A stretch of DNA of 64,000 bases. Source: Hansfordia pulvinata. Lineage: Eukaryota > Ascomycota > Sordariomycetes > Xylariales. Position 1 is the first letter of the stretch, and every line of letters begins with the position of its first letter. The translations under genes were made by a program, and so were the position numbers. This document shows, one piece after another, positions 1 through 11,472 of this stretch. The notes beneath the pieces were generated by a model. It worked only from the letters and a program-made list of their open reading frames with translations, had not been told where the DNA came from and made no database searches. Location of the stretch: contig BJKQ01000010.1 in assembly GCA_006538405.1 (NCBI GenBank), forward strand, positions 1,054,001-1,118,000. Direction: 5' to 3'.

Positions 1-457
1 AGCGCAAGACCCATTACAGTAACCCTGTCCTGTGTGAATATAGACGTCCGCGAGTTGGCGTGTGTCGCGGCTGCGAGGAAACGGACTCGCGACTCCATTT
101 CTCGCGTATGTGCCTTTGGGTGCGTGCGATGCGATGCGACATGGGGGGTTGATCGCGATGTTGGCCGCAACGAGGCGGGCGCTAAGGGCCGTCATGAATC
201 ATCGATGTCTTGTCTTCGTGGCCTGTCTTCGCGCCGCGCCGGCTGCGCAACAAGGGGCGCGCTTTAAGATGCGGCTGTCGCACGCCTCGCATGCTTTGAC
301 CTACCTTACACTCCGCTGGCCAATCGCGACATCACCATCACCGGAGGGCATCTTCGTTCACGTTGGCACACAATTGACGCGCCAGACACCCAAACCACCC
401 ACCCCTCTCAATCACCCTGCCGGACCGCCAGTGACCGGAAGCCACAAAAAAAAAAAA
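1..457. other. Upstream region, no gene seen
   Basis: No convincing coding region. The stretch precedes the start codon at 458 and ends in a 13-base A run (445-458) directly before the ATG. It probably holds the promoter and 5' leader of the 458-1293 gene. The open frames here have no family features. Confidence 0.5.
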
Positions 458-1293
458 ATGCCGTCCGACAAGCCGGAGAAGGGCGACGAAGGTTAGTCAG
501 TCCGCAGTCTGCTCATGGCGAGGAAGCATCACCACAATCTACTCGGGGAAGAAACGCGGGCCGAAACCCATTGACAAACCCAATCACGCGCAGTGTCCTG
601 GAACTGGGGGGCGGAGCCCCCGGGGGCAAGGTGGCCGAGGCCAAGGAGGACGGCGAGCTGGCCATCACGTCCAAGAAGGGCAACAAGATCAAGAAGAACG
701 GCGAGCCGGGCAACCCGGCGGTCCACGTGGAGCGGTCGGGCCACGACGTGGTCAAGAAGGCGTCGGAGCTCAACGTGGAGGAGAAGAAGAAGAATAAGGA
801 GGACACCGGGGGAGACGGCGAGAAAGAAGAAGAAGAAGAAGAAGAAGAAGAAGAAGAAAAGAAAGACGACGGCGGCGGGGCGGACCACGCGGGCGAGAAG
901 CGCAAGGCCAAGGACCAGGACGCCAAGGCCGAGACCGAGCACAACGACGAAGACGACGAGGGCGAGAACAAGGATGAGGATGGGGAAGGCGACGACGACG
1001 ACGGCGACGACGACAAGTCCGAATCGTCGGACGGGAACGGCGGCCCTCACACGAAGAACGAGGACGGCAAAGAGGTCAAGAAGGGCGGCAAGGCGGCCAA
1101 CAAGAAGCAGAAGCAGACGTCGGGCGACGCCAAATCGCAGAACAAGGGCGCCAAGGCCGAGGAGGCAAACGGGGGCGACAGCAAGAATGGTGGCGACAGC
1201 AAGCACAATGCGAAGGGGGACAAGGAGGGCGAGTCCAAGGCACCGCGCGACGAGGGGGACAAGGTCAGCTCGCGGACGAGAAGCCGGGCGTGA
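458..1293 (+). CDS. Hypervirulence-associated TUDOR-domain (DUF2945-like) protein; apparent frameshift
   Basis: Two exons: 458-491 and 594-1293, joined across a GT..AG intron (492-593) to give the N-terminus MPSDKPEKGDEVSWNWG. The next conserved stretch (GGGAPGGKVAEAKED, later HVERSGHDVVKKASELNVEE) is in another frame. Restoring the frame needs one extra G in the G run 606-611; the repaired protein would be about 244 residues. The VSWNW start, the KGN..KKNGEPGNPAVHVERSG pattern and the size fit the small TUDOR-like domain Pfam names after a hypervirulence-associated protein (PF11160, from memory). The remaining 170 residues are low complexity: a poly-Glu run near 826-858, then mixed Asp/Lys/Gly/Glu, ending in a basic SSRTRSRA tail. 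This suggests a disordered, possibly nuclear protein. Function unknown. Confidence 0.75.
826..858 (+). repeat. (GAA)n microsatellite coding poly-Glu
   Basis: About eleven GAA triplets in the reading frame of the 458-1293 gene, coding an uninterrupted glutamate run. A likely length-variable site. Confidence 0.9.
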
Positions 1294-3293
1294 GAGGCGT
1301 GACGTGGACGCTTGGAAGACGGTGGGAGATGATGCTGTCGTTGGTTGTCTTGCTGTCTCGAGTTGATTCGGCATTGCTCGACGTTGATTGATTAGCAGCA
1401 GCAGCAGCAGCAGCAGCGTGCAACGGTGTGGGGATGGAGTCCTCAACTCAACGCAAGCCCTATGACGCAACCAACGCCAGACTGAGGCGGTAGGCCGACG
1501 AGATTCGCAGACCCCAGCGGAAACGGTTGTGAATGCCAACAAAACGCTCATTACCTGTGAAGACGGCCCAAAACGCTTTGGTGAAGGGGCCAGAGCTAGA
1601 GATCCTGGACGACAGTGCGGACGTGTTGGCGCAGGCTGGCAGGAGAGTGAATAAGATGGGGGGTTGTGGATTTGACGGCGTCATGGTTGGCCAATTCGAG
1701 GCTCAGGATGGGGAACCTCGAGTCCGACACTACCATTCCGTTCTGCGGATTCCCAGCACCGTGGGCACTGTCTCGCGCGTGAAACCCCAGACCGTGAGCC
1801 CGTGTGCCCGTATTGTACGGAGAAAGCACCAATACAGTGTCAACAGCGAGCTGCGAGAATAGAAACACTGTATTTGAGGGCGATCCACCCCCACAGAGCC
1901 GACGATCCCCCGCGCATCCCATCCCACCGACGCCAGCACGGATCTTGCGGGCGTTATCACTCGTACTCGTGCGTGCTCGTCCATCAAGCGCCCAGGGCTA
2001 TGGGTTCCCAGCATTCAATAGCCCGCTGCCCGTGAGCGACCATGCCGGCCGGTGAATGGCCGCAGACATCGAAAGGCACATCTGGGCGGGCACTCGTGCA
2101 TGTACGCACTCGCGCGAGTATTCCCGTCGTTCCTGAGGGGTCAATTGCTTGGAACGGGCTGCGAGCCTTACCTTACATGCCTTGGCGCCCCTGCCGGACT
2201 CGTCGCCCAGGGCCACATCCGGCCAGCGTGGGAGGCCGGGCTGAGCTGAGAGGTCCTCTACCGACGTCATGACAGGGCGCCGGCTCGTGCCTCTCCAGGG
2301 CCTCCTCACGGCGACAGGGGTGGCGGAGCCCCGGCGTTGCACTGCTAAGAATATCCCATCCATTCCCGTCGCCGCCATCCCTGCGCCGTCAGAAACACCC
2401 GCATAAGCGACTCGAGCCTGCAGGACCCGGCAGATGGGGTGCAATGTAGAGGGACTGTCTCAGCGCGTAGATGAGCGCGGGGCGAGCCGCGGGACTCTAC
2501 TCGATACTTCTGTCTCCGGTACATAGCCCCATGCATGAATCCATCTCAATGCAACCCAGCTACATGTACCCAGAGAGCCTGGCAGCCCAGCTCAAAGGTA
2601 CTAGCCAACCTACATGTACCAGTAGCTGAGGTCGACGCTCGTACATCTTGCACCCTGAGCACGGGTACCTGGGCGGGCTGTCTCTGGTAGACAAGATTTT
2701 CACCGCGCCCGCCGCGCGCCAGTGCTCCAGACAGTTCCTGAGGTCCGAAACCGCTCTTGGCCTTAGCAGAGGCAGCAATCGGTACTTGGGAGGATGTAGA
2801 CAAGACAAGCGCTAGCAGGCACTCACCCGCGAACCGGCCCGCTTATGCACAGGTCCCTCTACCCCCGCGCGCCGTACTGCCTGCCCGTAAATCTCTCCAG
2901 CTCCTGACCGACGCCATTCCCTGACAGAGCCCGCACCCAGATTAGCACAACCGCTCCTCACCGTTCCGTTGCAGCTCGCGCCCACGTACCGGCGCCGCCA
3001 ACCCTCCCCAGCAATCATCACAACGAAAACACCACCCGAAAAAGACCACGATCTCTACCACCTACCTACCCACTTGCAGAGCGAGAAGAGAAGACAAGCC
3101 ACCTCCTGTCCAGACACCGCCCATCGCACGCAACGCACACATATGCCTGCGAGATAAGCAGCGCCCTGTGCCATCGTCGACAACAACCACCCCCCTGCAG
3201 CAAGGACCCCTATGCTCTGCCGCCCGTACTTATGATCCCCATCAACCGCCACTACCGCCGACTCAAGCCATCGTGATCGCACATCAGATCAAG
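1294..3293. other. Intergenic region, about 2 kb
   Basis: No gene supported. It holds the 3' flank of the preceding gene, a (GCA)n microsatellite at 1395-1417, and the upstream region of the kinase gene. Open frames are short and without recognisable motifs. Confidence 0.5.
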
Positions 3294-4777
3294 ATGCGCG
3301 GCGCAACCCTCCCCACCCCACTCACCAAGGCCCTGACTCTGCCGCCTGCCCGCCCCCGGCCCCAGATCGCCCGCGCGTCCACCTATACCCACCCGCTCTC
3401 CCGCCCCACGCCGGCCACCGCCGCTCTGCCCGACGCCCACGCCGTCGCTGGCCCTGGCTCCAAGCGACCCCGCCGCCGCTCCAGCTCGTGCCCCGCGTGC
3501 CCGCCGCGCGCCTGCTTCACTCCGGCACCACCCGCAAGGCCAGCACCGTCCCCGTCTCCCAGTACGGCGCCCTCGGCTCGCCCCCGGCCGCCGCCGCGCC
3601 GCCGCCGCCCCCTCCCCCGCCTGCCGGCCTCTTCCAGCCCGGCTCCATCCTCAAGGGCTACTCCGGCCGCGAGTACACCATCGAGAACGTTCTGCAGGAC
3701 AGAACCGACCGTCATGTCTACCTCGCCAAGTAGGTGCCTTCCCCCCTAATAGCCGACGCGAGCGAGACGCGCTCGGCCCGACATGACCTCCCGGTCCGAC
3801 CTGCTGACCCATCCTCGCTCTAGAGCCAACGAGAAGCTCTTTGTGCTCAAGAGCCTCTTCCAAAATGAGTACAACTACGCGCTGCCCTTGCAGCTGCGCT
3901 TCGGCAGCAACCCATACTTACGCGCCCTTCGCGACACCGTCCCCGACCACAAGATGTTTGTCAACGAGTACATGACCGATCATCTGCTCAACTTTGCCTT
4001 CAAGGACGTCTCTCTGGCTGTTCAGAAGCGCATCCTCCGCGATGCTCTGCGCGGCTTGGCCTCCTTGCACCAGCAGAACATTGTGCACCTGGGTAAGTGA
4101 TTCGCTTACCGGGCTTGCCCAACGTGGTATCCCTGCTAACATTCCCCAGACGTCAAGGCCAACAACATCATGGTCGACTATCGCGAGGCGGAAGACGGCA
4201 GTATCGAGGTGGACCGCGTCCAGCTCTCGGATCTGGAAGACTCCACCCATGTCCCGCCCGGCCAAGCTCTGAGTGGCCTCCAGGTCGGCAACCAGTTCTG
4301 GCGAAGCCCCGAGGCTCACATGCTGGGAGCTGTCGGCAAGCCTTCCGACATATTTTCCCTGGCTGTCGTGGTACGTCTCCCCGAACCTGATGGGCTATCA
4401 GCGCCTGTGGCTAACTGGTGCAGTTCATCTTCTTCCGCTTGCGGAGCGTCATCTTCTGGGTCGACGGCAGCAAGATCCCCGACCCCACCATGCACATTCT
4501 GGAACGTCAGGTGTCGCATTTCGGCGACTGGTCGGCCCTGGAGGGCCTCGTGGACTACATTGGCCGGCGCCACCCCTACACGGCCAAGCTGCGCGGTATC
4601 AAGGACTCGTTTGGCGAAGATAACCCTCGCAGGCCCTTTTCTCTCTGGAAGAGCGACATGCTGGACTCGGAGTTCAAGGATCTGATTGGCAAGATGACCA
4701 ATCTCGACCCCCGGCAGCGCATCACCGCTCGCCAAGCGTTGCAGCACCCATGGTTTCAAGATGTAGCGGAGGCGTAA
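3294..4777 (+). CDS. Divergent protein kinase-like protein, probable mitochondrial presequence
   Basis: Four exons: about 3294-3729, 3824-4092, 4150-4370, 4424-4777, with clean phases at all three introns. The kinase core is visible. FVLKSL supplies the ATP-binding Lys. HLDVKANN is the catalytic loop (HRD changed to HLD, catalytic Asp and Lys kept), assembled across intron 2. LSDLED stands where DFG is expected, with the metal-binding Asp kept. WRSPEA replaces the APE region, and a normal C-lobe ends in RQRITARQALQHPWF. The glycine loop is degenerate (YTIENVLQD). The N-terminus from ATG 3294 is rich in Arg, Ser, Thr and Ala like a mitochondrial presequence, but lies in a different frame from the downstream part (RLLHSGTTRKASTVPVSQYG). 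One missing base between about 3400 and 3500 would join them and give 426 residues. The start is therefore uncertain. Some activity is plausible; the substrate is unknown. Confidence 0.7.
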
Positions 4778-5278
4778 AGGTTTTCTATTTTTCTTGCTGT
4801 TGTTCTCTTCCCACGGCAGATCTGGTTGTTACGTCATTTTACGGCTTCCCTTTGTTCTAGCAAAACACAGGTTAGACATCAAGAGGTAAATAGAGGCCCT
4901 CAACCGAGGCGAGCCCGCAGGTAGACGGTGCAGGTTTTCCGTCAGAAAGACACGGGCCACGCGGCTTTGATTTCACGCCAGACCTGTGGTGCTCGGTTCG
5001 TGTGCGTGTACGTGAAGACGAGAGGACCCGAGGGTCGGCTCTGGCTTCCCGGATCACGGTAGCATCTGACGACTCGCAAGGGTGCCTCATTGATGAAAGT
5101 GTATGTGGAACGTGACTATCGCTGGGCTACTCTTGTCGCTCACCCACTACCGATCCGATTCGGAATCCAGCAGAGATTAATTGTCTGTTTGCGCCGAGAA
5201 CGCCCGAGAGACGCGCACGCGCAAATTCATTCGAAAAGCAACCCGCCCTGCACCACCAATAACTACGGCTCGGGAAGA
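4778..5278. other. Convergent 3' intergenic region
   Basis: Lies between the stop of the kinase (+) and the stop of the MFS transporter (-), so it should hold both 3' UTRs. No gene or RNA recognised. Confidence 0.5.
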
Positions 5279-5319
5279 CTACAACATGAACAGCTTCCTC
5301 CCCTGCCCCTCACCGTCTC

Positions 5320-5351
<32 letters not shown>

Positions 5352-7629
5352 ATCCTGCGGTTCTCCCTCGTGAGCAGGGCCTTCATGACGGCGACGGTGG
5401 CGACCGACATGACGGAGAAGGCCATCATGAGGGCCATGGCGGTCTGGTAGCGGGGCTGCTCGGCGGCGGAGAAGAAGTAGGGGCTGTAGATGTTGCCCAG
5501 CTGGCTGACGACGTTGACGACGGCGGTGGCGGCGGCGCGCTTCTCCGGGGTCTGCCCCAGGGTCGCGGCGGCCCAGCTGAAGACGAGCGCGTTGGACGCG
5601 AAGCAGCCCGAGCAGTACAGGAAGGCCGCCGCGTACCGCGCGGGGCCGTCCAGGGTGCCCACCGAGACGGCGAAGCCGGCCAGCGCCAGCGCCTGGGGCA
5701 CCGCGATGTGGTACCCCCGCTCCCGGAAGACGGCGTCGCTGGACCAGGCCACCGCGAAGGCGACGGCCGCGGCCAGGATGTAGGGGGAGCCGTCAGCAGG
5801 AGCGCCGCGGTGGTCGAGGTGCTGAAGGAGAGGCCCTTGACTATCGAGGGGAAGAAGTCTGTTGGGGGGGGGAGGTGTTAGATTTTTGGTTCCTGTTTTT
5901 TTTCTTTTTTTTTGGTTAAAGTAAAAACAATTGGGGGAGGGGGGGAAGGGGCTGGGTTTCCGCACTGCTGGTCTCGAGGAGAGTACATGAATGAGATGGA
6001 GGAAAAGAAGGGGAATGGCCACGAGGGGGAGTGTAAAAAAAGGAAAAAAACACTCACTCTGGAACCCGTACGCGCTGTGATTCGCAAGCAGCATCAGCGT
6101 AAACACCCACATCTTAGGGTCCTTGACGGCCTGCTTCAACCCATCCATCACCGTGGCCCTCTTGTCCTTCTGCTGCTGCTGCTGCTGCTGCTGCTCCCCG
6201 TGCGCCTCTGCCTCTGCCTCCTCTCGTCCGTGAGCAGACGATGACGACGACGGCGGCGGCGGCGGCCCGCGCTGCTCGACGACGTGGTCCAGCGCCATCC
6301 TCTCCACGGCGACCTTGTGCTCCATCTCGGTCAGCATCCACCGGCAGATGCCCGACCTCATCCCGGGGAAGTCGGGCAGGACGAGGAAGGCCACGAGCGA
6401 GAAGAAGAAGCTGGCCGCGCTCTCGATGACGAACAGCCACTGCCAGCCCGCCAGGCCCCGGGCCCCCTCCAGCCCGGAGAAGACCCCGGCCGCGATCAGG
6501 CCCGAGAAGGCCGTAGCCAGGATCAGGCCCGAGTAGAGGACCGCTGTGCGGCGGGCGAGTTGGCGGCGCGGGTACTAATGATGGTTGGTTTTGAAGAGTC
6601 AGCTTGCTGGGGGGAATTCATTCATCTGTGCTCTTTCGCCGCAAGTCTCTCACGCTGCATGTATGCACAGCACTCTGGCTTGGAAAGGAAGAGTAAAAAA
6701 GAGAAGATGATGAAAAAGGGGAAGAACGGATGATTGAAAGGACGTGACGAACCCAGCAGCTCAGCAGATACACGGCCCCGGGGAAGAAGGGAGCCTCGGC
6801 TATGCCGAGGCAGAACCGGATCGCGATCAGGTGGCCGTAGTTGTTGGCAGCGGCCGTGGCCGCCGAGATGATGGACCAGAGCGCCATCCAGGCCGGCAGG
6901 TACAGCGAAGGGCGGCAGCGGGTGAGGAGCATGTTGCTGTTGGGTTTGCAATTGACGAGAGGAACCCTGGTCAGCCTTGTTCTGGATCGGAGGGCGACAC
7001 TCGGAAGTGTCTGTGGGATCGGTGGCCTGGGCAGGAGAAGAGCATCAGGTCTCACCTCGGGACTTGCATCAGCATGTAGCTGACGTTGAGGATCGACACG
7101 GCGACGTTGAACTGGTCGCCGGTCAGGCCGAGGTCCTTTTCAAACGTGTTCAGTTTGGCTTGGCTGGAGCATGAGAAGCGGGAGAAGAAGTGTCAGTCGC
7201 TTGATACGGAAAGAGGCCGGCGAGACTTTCCAGACGGGGGCTGTGTGTGTCCAAGCTGAGCTCATCACCAAAAAGAAACTGACTGGGGAGACGGCAAAGG
7301 GCCAAGAAGCAACAGTGAGAGGCCGAGCTTCCCTGAAGTGGAATAAACGAGTGACATATTCGAAATGGAAAGACTAACGCAATGTTGTTCCGGTCCAGGT
7401 AGTTGAATAGATACATGAACCAGACCATGGGCACGAGAGTGAAGTCCAGCTTCCGGGTCAGGCTTCTCTCGGCTGCGAGCCATCTCTCGTCAGTGACGAT
7501 TCCCTGATCCGGGAGATCCTTCTTCTCGATCTCCATCAGTCTGATGTCCTTCTCGTCGGCGGCGTGCCCCGACTCAACCACGGCGGCAGGGTCTGGCGTG
7601 TCCTTCGACGACGCCCTGAAAGACACCAT
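5279..7629 (-). CDS. MFS transporter, allantoate permease / anion:cation symporter type; apparent frameshift
   Basis: Five exons on the minus strand: 7629-7379, 7163-7056, 6936-6753, 6574-6058, 5858-5279. The spliced protein is about 546 residues with the usual twelve hydrophobic segments. Signatures of the Dal5/Tna1/Seo1 group of plasma-membrane symporters are NYLDRNNIAQAKLNTFEKDL in TM1-loop, YMLMQVPSNMLLTRCRPS, and IRFCLGIAEAPFFPGAVYLL with CWYPRRQLARRTA. The central cytoplasmic loop carries a long Gln run (6170-6195) and Pro/Ser runs. The last exon needs one extra base: FFPSIVKGLSFSTSTTAALLLTA and PYILAAAVAFAVAW lie in different frames, joined if the G run 5783-5787 (plus strand) were six. 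The substrate cannot be read from sequence; the group carries allantoate, nicotinate, biotin, tartrate and other organic anions. It lies 1.4 kb from the aconitase block, so a carboxylate substrate is a reasonable guess only. Confidence 0.85.
6170..6195 (-). repeat. CAG microsatellite coding poly-Gln in the transporter loop
   Basis: About eight consecutive Gln codons (CTG on the plus strand) in the cytoplasmic loop between the two six-helix halves. Low complexity; probably length-variable. Confidence 0.85.
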
Positions 7630-8985
7630 TCTCGTGAGATTGAGACGGCGAAGCTTCTTCGATGTTGGCTATTGTCGCTTTTGCTTCTTGAGAGACGAGA
7701 TAGCCAAAGGGGCAGGTAAGGATCGGAATTTGAAGTAAGAAGTGAAGGGGCAGCTTCGGAACATATAGCAGTAGTCCTCGAGTTGCCAAGTCTGCAAAGG
7801 CAGGCGGCTAAGCTTTTGCCCAGAGCTGGGGTCTTGCGGAGACGAAGGAAAATCTGGGGTACTATCCACTGCACCTGCTCAACAAACACTGACGGGGCGA
7901 ATTTGATGAGACGGAGAGACCGCAGGAGGCTCAGGGTCAAACCTCGGACTCGCCCTCCGTCGCTGGGGGAACCCCTCCGCCCTCTTGCCGAACGCTTGTG
8001 GGCTTCTTCTGCCGAACGGAACGAGCCAGCTGGTGAGGAGGGCGCGCCGACAGAGCCAAGGAGAGAAGCCAGTGCGGGGTCCGGATCGTTCCAACCCTGT
8101 TGACCTGTTCGTGGACCTCCAAGAGCCAAGGCCCGGGGAGAGCCCCAGAGATGGACAGAATGTCAGAGTCACTAGGCGCAGCGCGACTTCGTGACCACCT
8201 GCGCCCGTGTACCGCATGCTGCTGCGTAATCTCTGAACGCGGAGCAGTCCGTCTGTATGTGTGTGTGTGTGGGGGGGACATGTGGACCAGCATCTGGTTC
8301 CATCCGTCAGGGACCACGGATACACGCGGGGCCCCACGGCCGGGTCCATTTCAGACGGAGGGGTGGAAGGGGGGTCCGCCAGCTCCGGCACTAAGTCAGT
8401 GCGGCTCACGAGTCAGTGTCTACTGCCTATCATGTTGACTTATTTTGTCATTCGACTCTTTTGTGGTGGCTCGGCATTTGGAGACGATGCGGAGAAGAAA
8501 GGCTGGTCTAGGTCCGAGCAAAGGCCAGCCTCGTGAACAGTCAGCCCACATATCGGAAGACTTCCAAGCCGCCTTGTGTCTGTGGACTGAGTCCTCATGG
8601 CCTTCGAATAAGGCCCCAGTCCACATTTTGATAGTATAGGCAGGCCACTCGCTGCGACGCGATTCAACAGCAGTGCAATCCACACAATTCAAGCGTCATG
8701 CCTCCCTAGACATCCACCCTGTACAGGAACCCGCCAGCGGCGAAAAGTAGACACAGATGGACCCAGCGATGAACATCGAGCTCGGTAATGGGAGAACATA
8801 TACGTGACTTGCAGCAAGGCAGCCGCCATATCTATCCCGTGCTTCTAGAGACTGCGGTCGAAGGCGGTTGAATCATCTTTCACGAGGGCGCGCGTGCCCC
8901 GAGTTCCGACTGGATGCTGAGAACTGTAGTGTACATATTGCGCCATAACGGAGTGGAAACAGTACGAAATTGAAGCACCACCACT
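7630..8985. other. Intergenic region: MFS promoter and aconitase 3' flank
   Basis: About 1.36 kb with no supportable gene. It includes a short TG run near 8258-8270. Both flanking genes are on the minus strand, so this holds the transporter promoter and the 3' UTR of the aconitase gene. Confidence 0.5.
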
Positions 8986-11472
8986 TCATGTCTCCTTCAA
9001 GGTGACTGCTTTGATATGGTTCAAGGCACTCCCCGCCCTTAACCATTGAATCTGGTGCGCGTGATACGAGTGGTTCAGCTTCGCGCTCCACTCCGTCCCT
9101 GCCGCGGTCCGCACCTCCATGGTGACCTGCTTGCCGGGCTGCAGCTCTCCTTCCTCCACGCCCACGAGCGTGATCTTGTCTCCCTTCACGATGCGGTCGT
9201 AGTCAGCGGGGTCGTGGAATGTCAGTGGCAGCATGCCCTGCTTCTTGAGGTTGGTTTCGTGGATCCGCGCAAAGCTTTTAGCAATGATGGCCACACCACC
9301 CAAGTATCGAGGCTCCAGCGCCGCGTGCTCGCGAGAACTGCCCTCTCCGTAATTGTTGTCCCCGATGACGCACCACCGCACCCCGCGGTCTCGGAGCCGG
9401 AAGGCCACTTCTGGCGCCGTCTCGAGCTCTTCCGTCTCCGGGTCCAGGGTGTGGCCAACCATCTCGAGCGAACTACTGTTGGGCAGAAACGCGTTTGTCG
9501 CCCCTAGAAGGAGGTTGCGGCTAATGTTCTCGAGATGGCCTCGGTAGTTGTACCAGGGCCCGGCCGGGGAGATGTGATCTGTCGTGCATTTCCCGGCCAC
9601 CTTGAGCAAGATAGTCAGATCGTCAGCATTCCCAGCCCTCCAAGGCTTGAACGGCGTGAGGAGCTGCAAGCGGTCGCTTCTGGGATCGACATCAACCGTC
9701 AGATCGGACGTGTCCCCCATCACAGGCCGCTGCAAACAGTCGGCACCCGAAATGAACGCTTCAGGAAGCTCGCGCGCGACGGGCGGTTCAAAGCGGAATG
9801 AAGCGCCACCGTCGACCGGCATCGCATCCGCGGCCGGGTTGAAGTCCAGGGTGCCAGCATAGGCAAAAGCTGTGACCATCTCGGGGGATGTGACGAAGGA
9901 ATGAGTGGCCGGGTTGCCGTCGTGGCGGCCGGTGAAGTTTCGGTTGAAGCTCGAGATGACCGAGTTGGGCTCTTTCTGCGGCACGTCCACATCTTTGCGA
10001 TCCCATTGCCCGACACACGGCCCGCACGAGTTGCTGAGGATGGTAGCGCCCGCTTCACGAAGGTCTTGGAGGATCCCAGCGTGCTCAGCAGTCGCTCGGA
10101 TTTCTTCACTCCCAGGGCTGACGAGGAAGGGTGTTTTGGGCCGAGCGAGGCCGGCAGCTCGCGCTTGCAAGACCAGATGTTGCACTTTTTCTAGATCTTC
10201 ATAGGAGCTGTTGGTACAGCTTCCCACTAGACTGCTGCTGAGCTTGGTGGGCCACGTATTTGCCTTCACGTTCTCCTTGAAACCGGATAGCGGGTGAGAT
10301 AGATCAGGTGTGAAAGGCCCGTTGATGTGGGGCTCCAAGGTGCTCAGGTCGATGTGAATGATGTCGTCGTAGTAGCGCTCGCTTCCGGGGTCTGCGTTGA
10401 GCAACGATTCCCGATATTGGTTGGCGTGTCTGGCCAGGGCAGACCGGTTCGTGGCCTTGAGATACCTCTCCATGGCTCCGGAGTACGGAAAGATGCAGGA
10501 GGTTGAACCTATCTCCGCCGACATGTTGCACACTGTAGCACACGCAGTGGCGCCCAGCGTCTGCGCACCGGGACCAAAGAACTCAATAACTTTGCCCTTG
10601 CCCCCCGAAACCGTCAGGATGCCTGCGAGCTTGCAGATGATGTCCTTGGACGAGCTCCAACCCTGCAAACTGCCCGTGAGATGGACACCAACAATCTGGG
10701 GTGAGGCTACCTCCCAGGGCATTCCTGACATGGCATCGACGGCGTCCAAGCCCCCCACGCCAATGCCCATCATGCCCATGCCGCCCGCATTAGGCGTGTG
10801 CGAGTCGGTGCCTATAATGAGGCCACCGGGGAAGGCGTAGTTCTCAAATATCGTCGTGTGGATGATACCGGCACCTGCTCCCCAGTATCCAATGCCGTAC
10901 TTGCGGCTCGCGCTGCTGAGAAACGCGTACACTTCCTTGTGATCTTCGCGGGCGCGTGCCAGGTCTTGTTCGGCACCGTATTCGGAGACAATCAGGTGGT
11001 CGCTATGTATCGAGGTCGGGACAGCGACGCGGGGAAGACCGGCACTGATGAATTGCAGCATTGCCATCGTGGCCGTGGCATCGTGGCAAGCAACGCGGTC
11101 AGGCTTGAGTTGTAAGATGGTCTTTCCTCTCTCGATTTCCTCCAATGCCCATGGCTTGTTTCGAGGATAGAAGTGACTGTAGAGCAGCTTCTCGGACAGG
11201 GTCAGAGGGCGATCTCTAGGTTTGCGAACATTGCCGAGAGCCGCCAGCTTTGAGGCATAGTCTAGTTTGTTGTGCTAACAGTCCATACCACCAAATTAGA
11301 AGTTGTACTCATACAGGCGTGAAAGTTGTTGAGCTCAACTTACAGGCTCCAATGGACTGATTGCCGTGGCTGCTTCGTCAACCGTAGCGTAGGTTCGACG
11401 GGGAAATCTGCTGAGCGCAAGGCGTGCGCGTTGCGGCTGACAGGTCGCACTTCGAAGTAGCTGCCGCGACAT
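8986..11472 (-). CDS. Aconitate hydratase, mitochondrial (paralogue-like)
   Basis: Two exons, 11472-11344 and 11274-8986, phase 0 junction, giving 805 residues. Exon 1 encodes an Arg-rich, acid-poor presequence (MSRQLLRSATCQPQRARLAL, then FPRRTYATVDEAAT), so the enzyme should be in the mitochondrial matrix. The [4Fe-4S] ligands are present: Cys near residue 392 in GSCTNSSYED, and the CGPC pair near 456-459 in SNSCGPCVGQWDRKDV. NRNFTGRHDGNPATHSF and the C-terminal swivel-domain motif DNNYGEGSSREHAALEPR are also intact. It interconverts citrate, cis-aconitate and isocitrate. The replacement after RKDV (DVPQKEPNS instead of the usual KKGEANS) and the setting beside a regulator, a carrier and a hydrolase suggest a second, pathway-specific aconitase rather than the TCA-cycle enzyme. 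A homocitrate/homoaconitate role like yeast Aco2 is an alternative. Confidence 0.92.

Noticed and set aside
529..1551. Long minus-strand open frame (340 residues)
   Set aside because: It is the shadow of the low-complexity coding exon on the plus strand; composition is Leu/Val/Arg runs mirroring the GAA and GAC repeats.
6170..6195. Gln run as a sign of a separate gene
   Set aside because: It lies in frame within the central loop of the MFS transporter, a usual place for low complexity.
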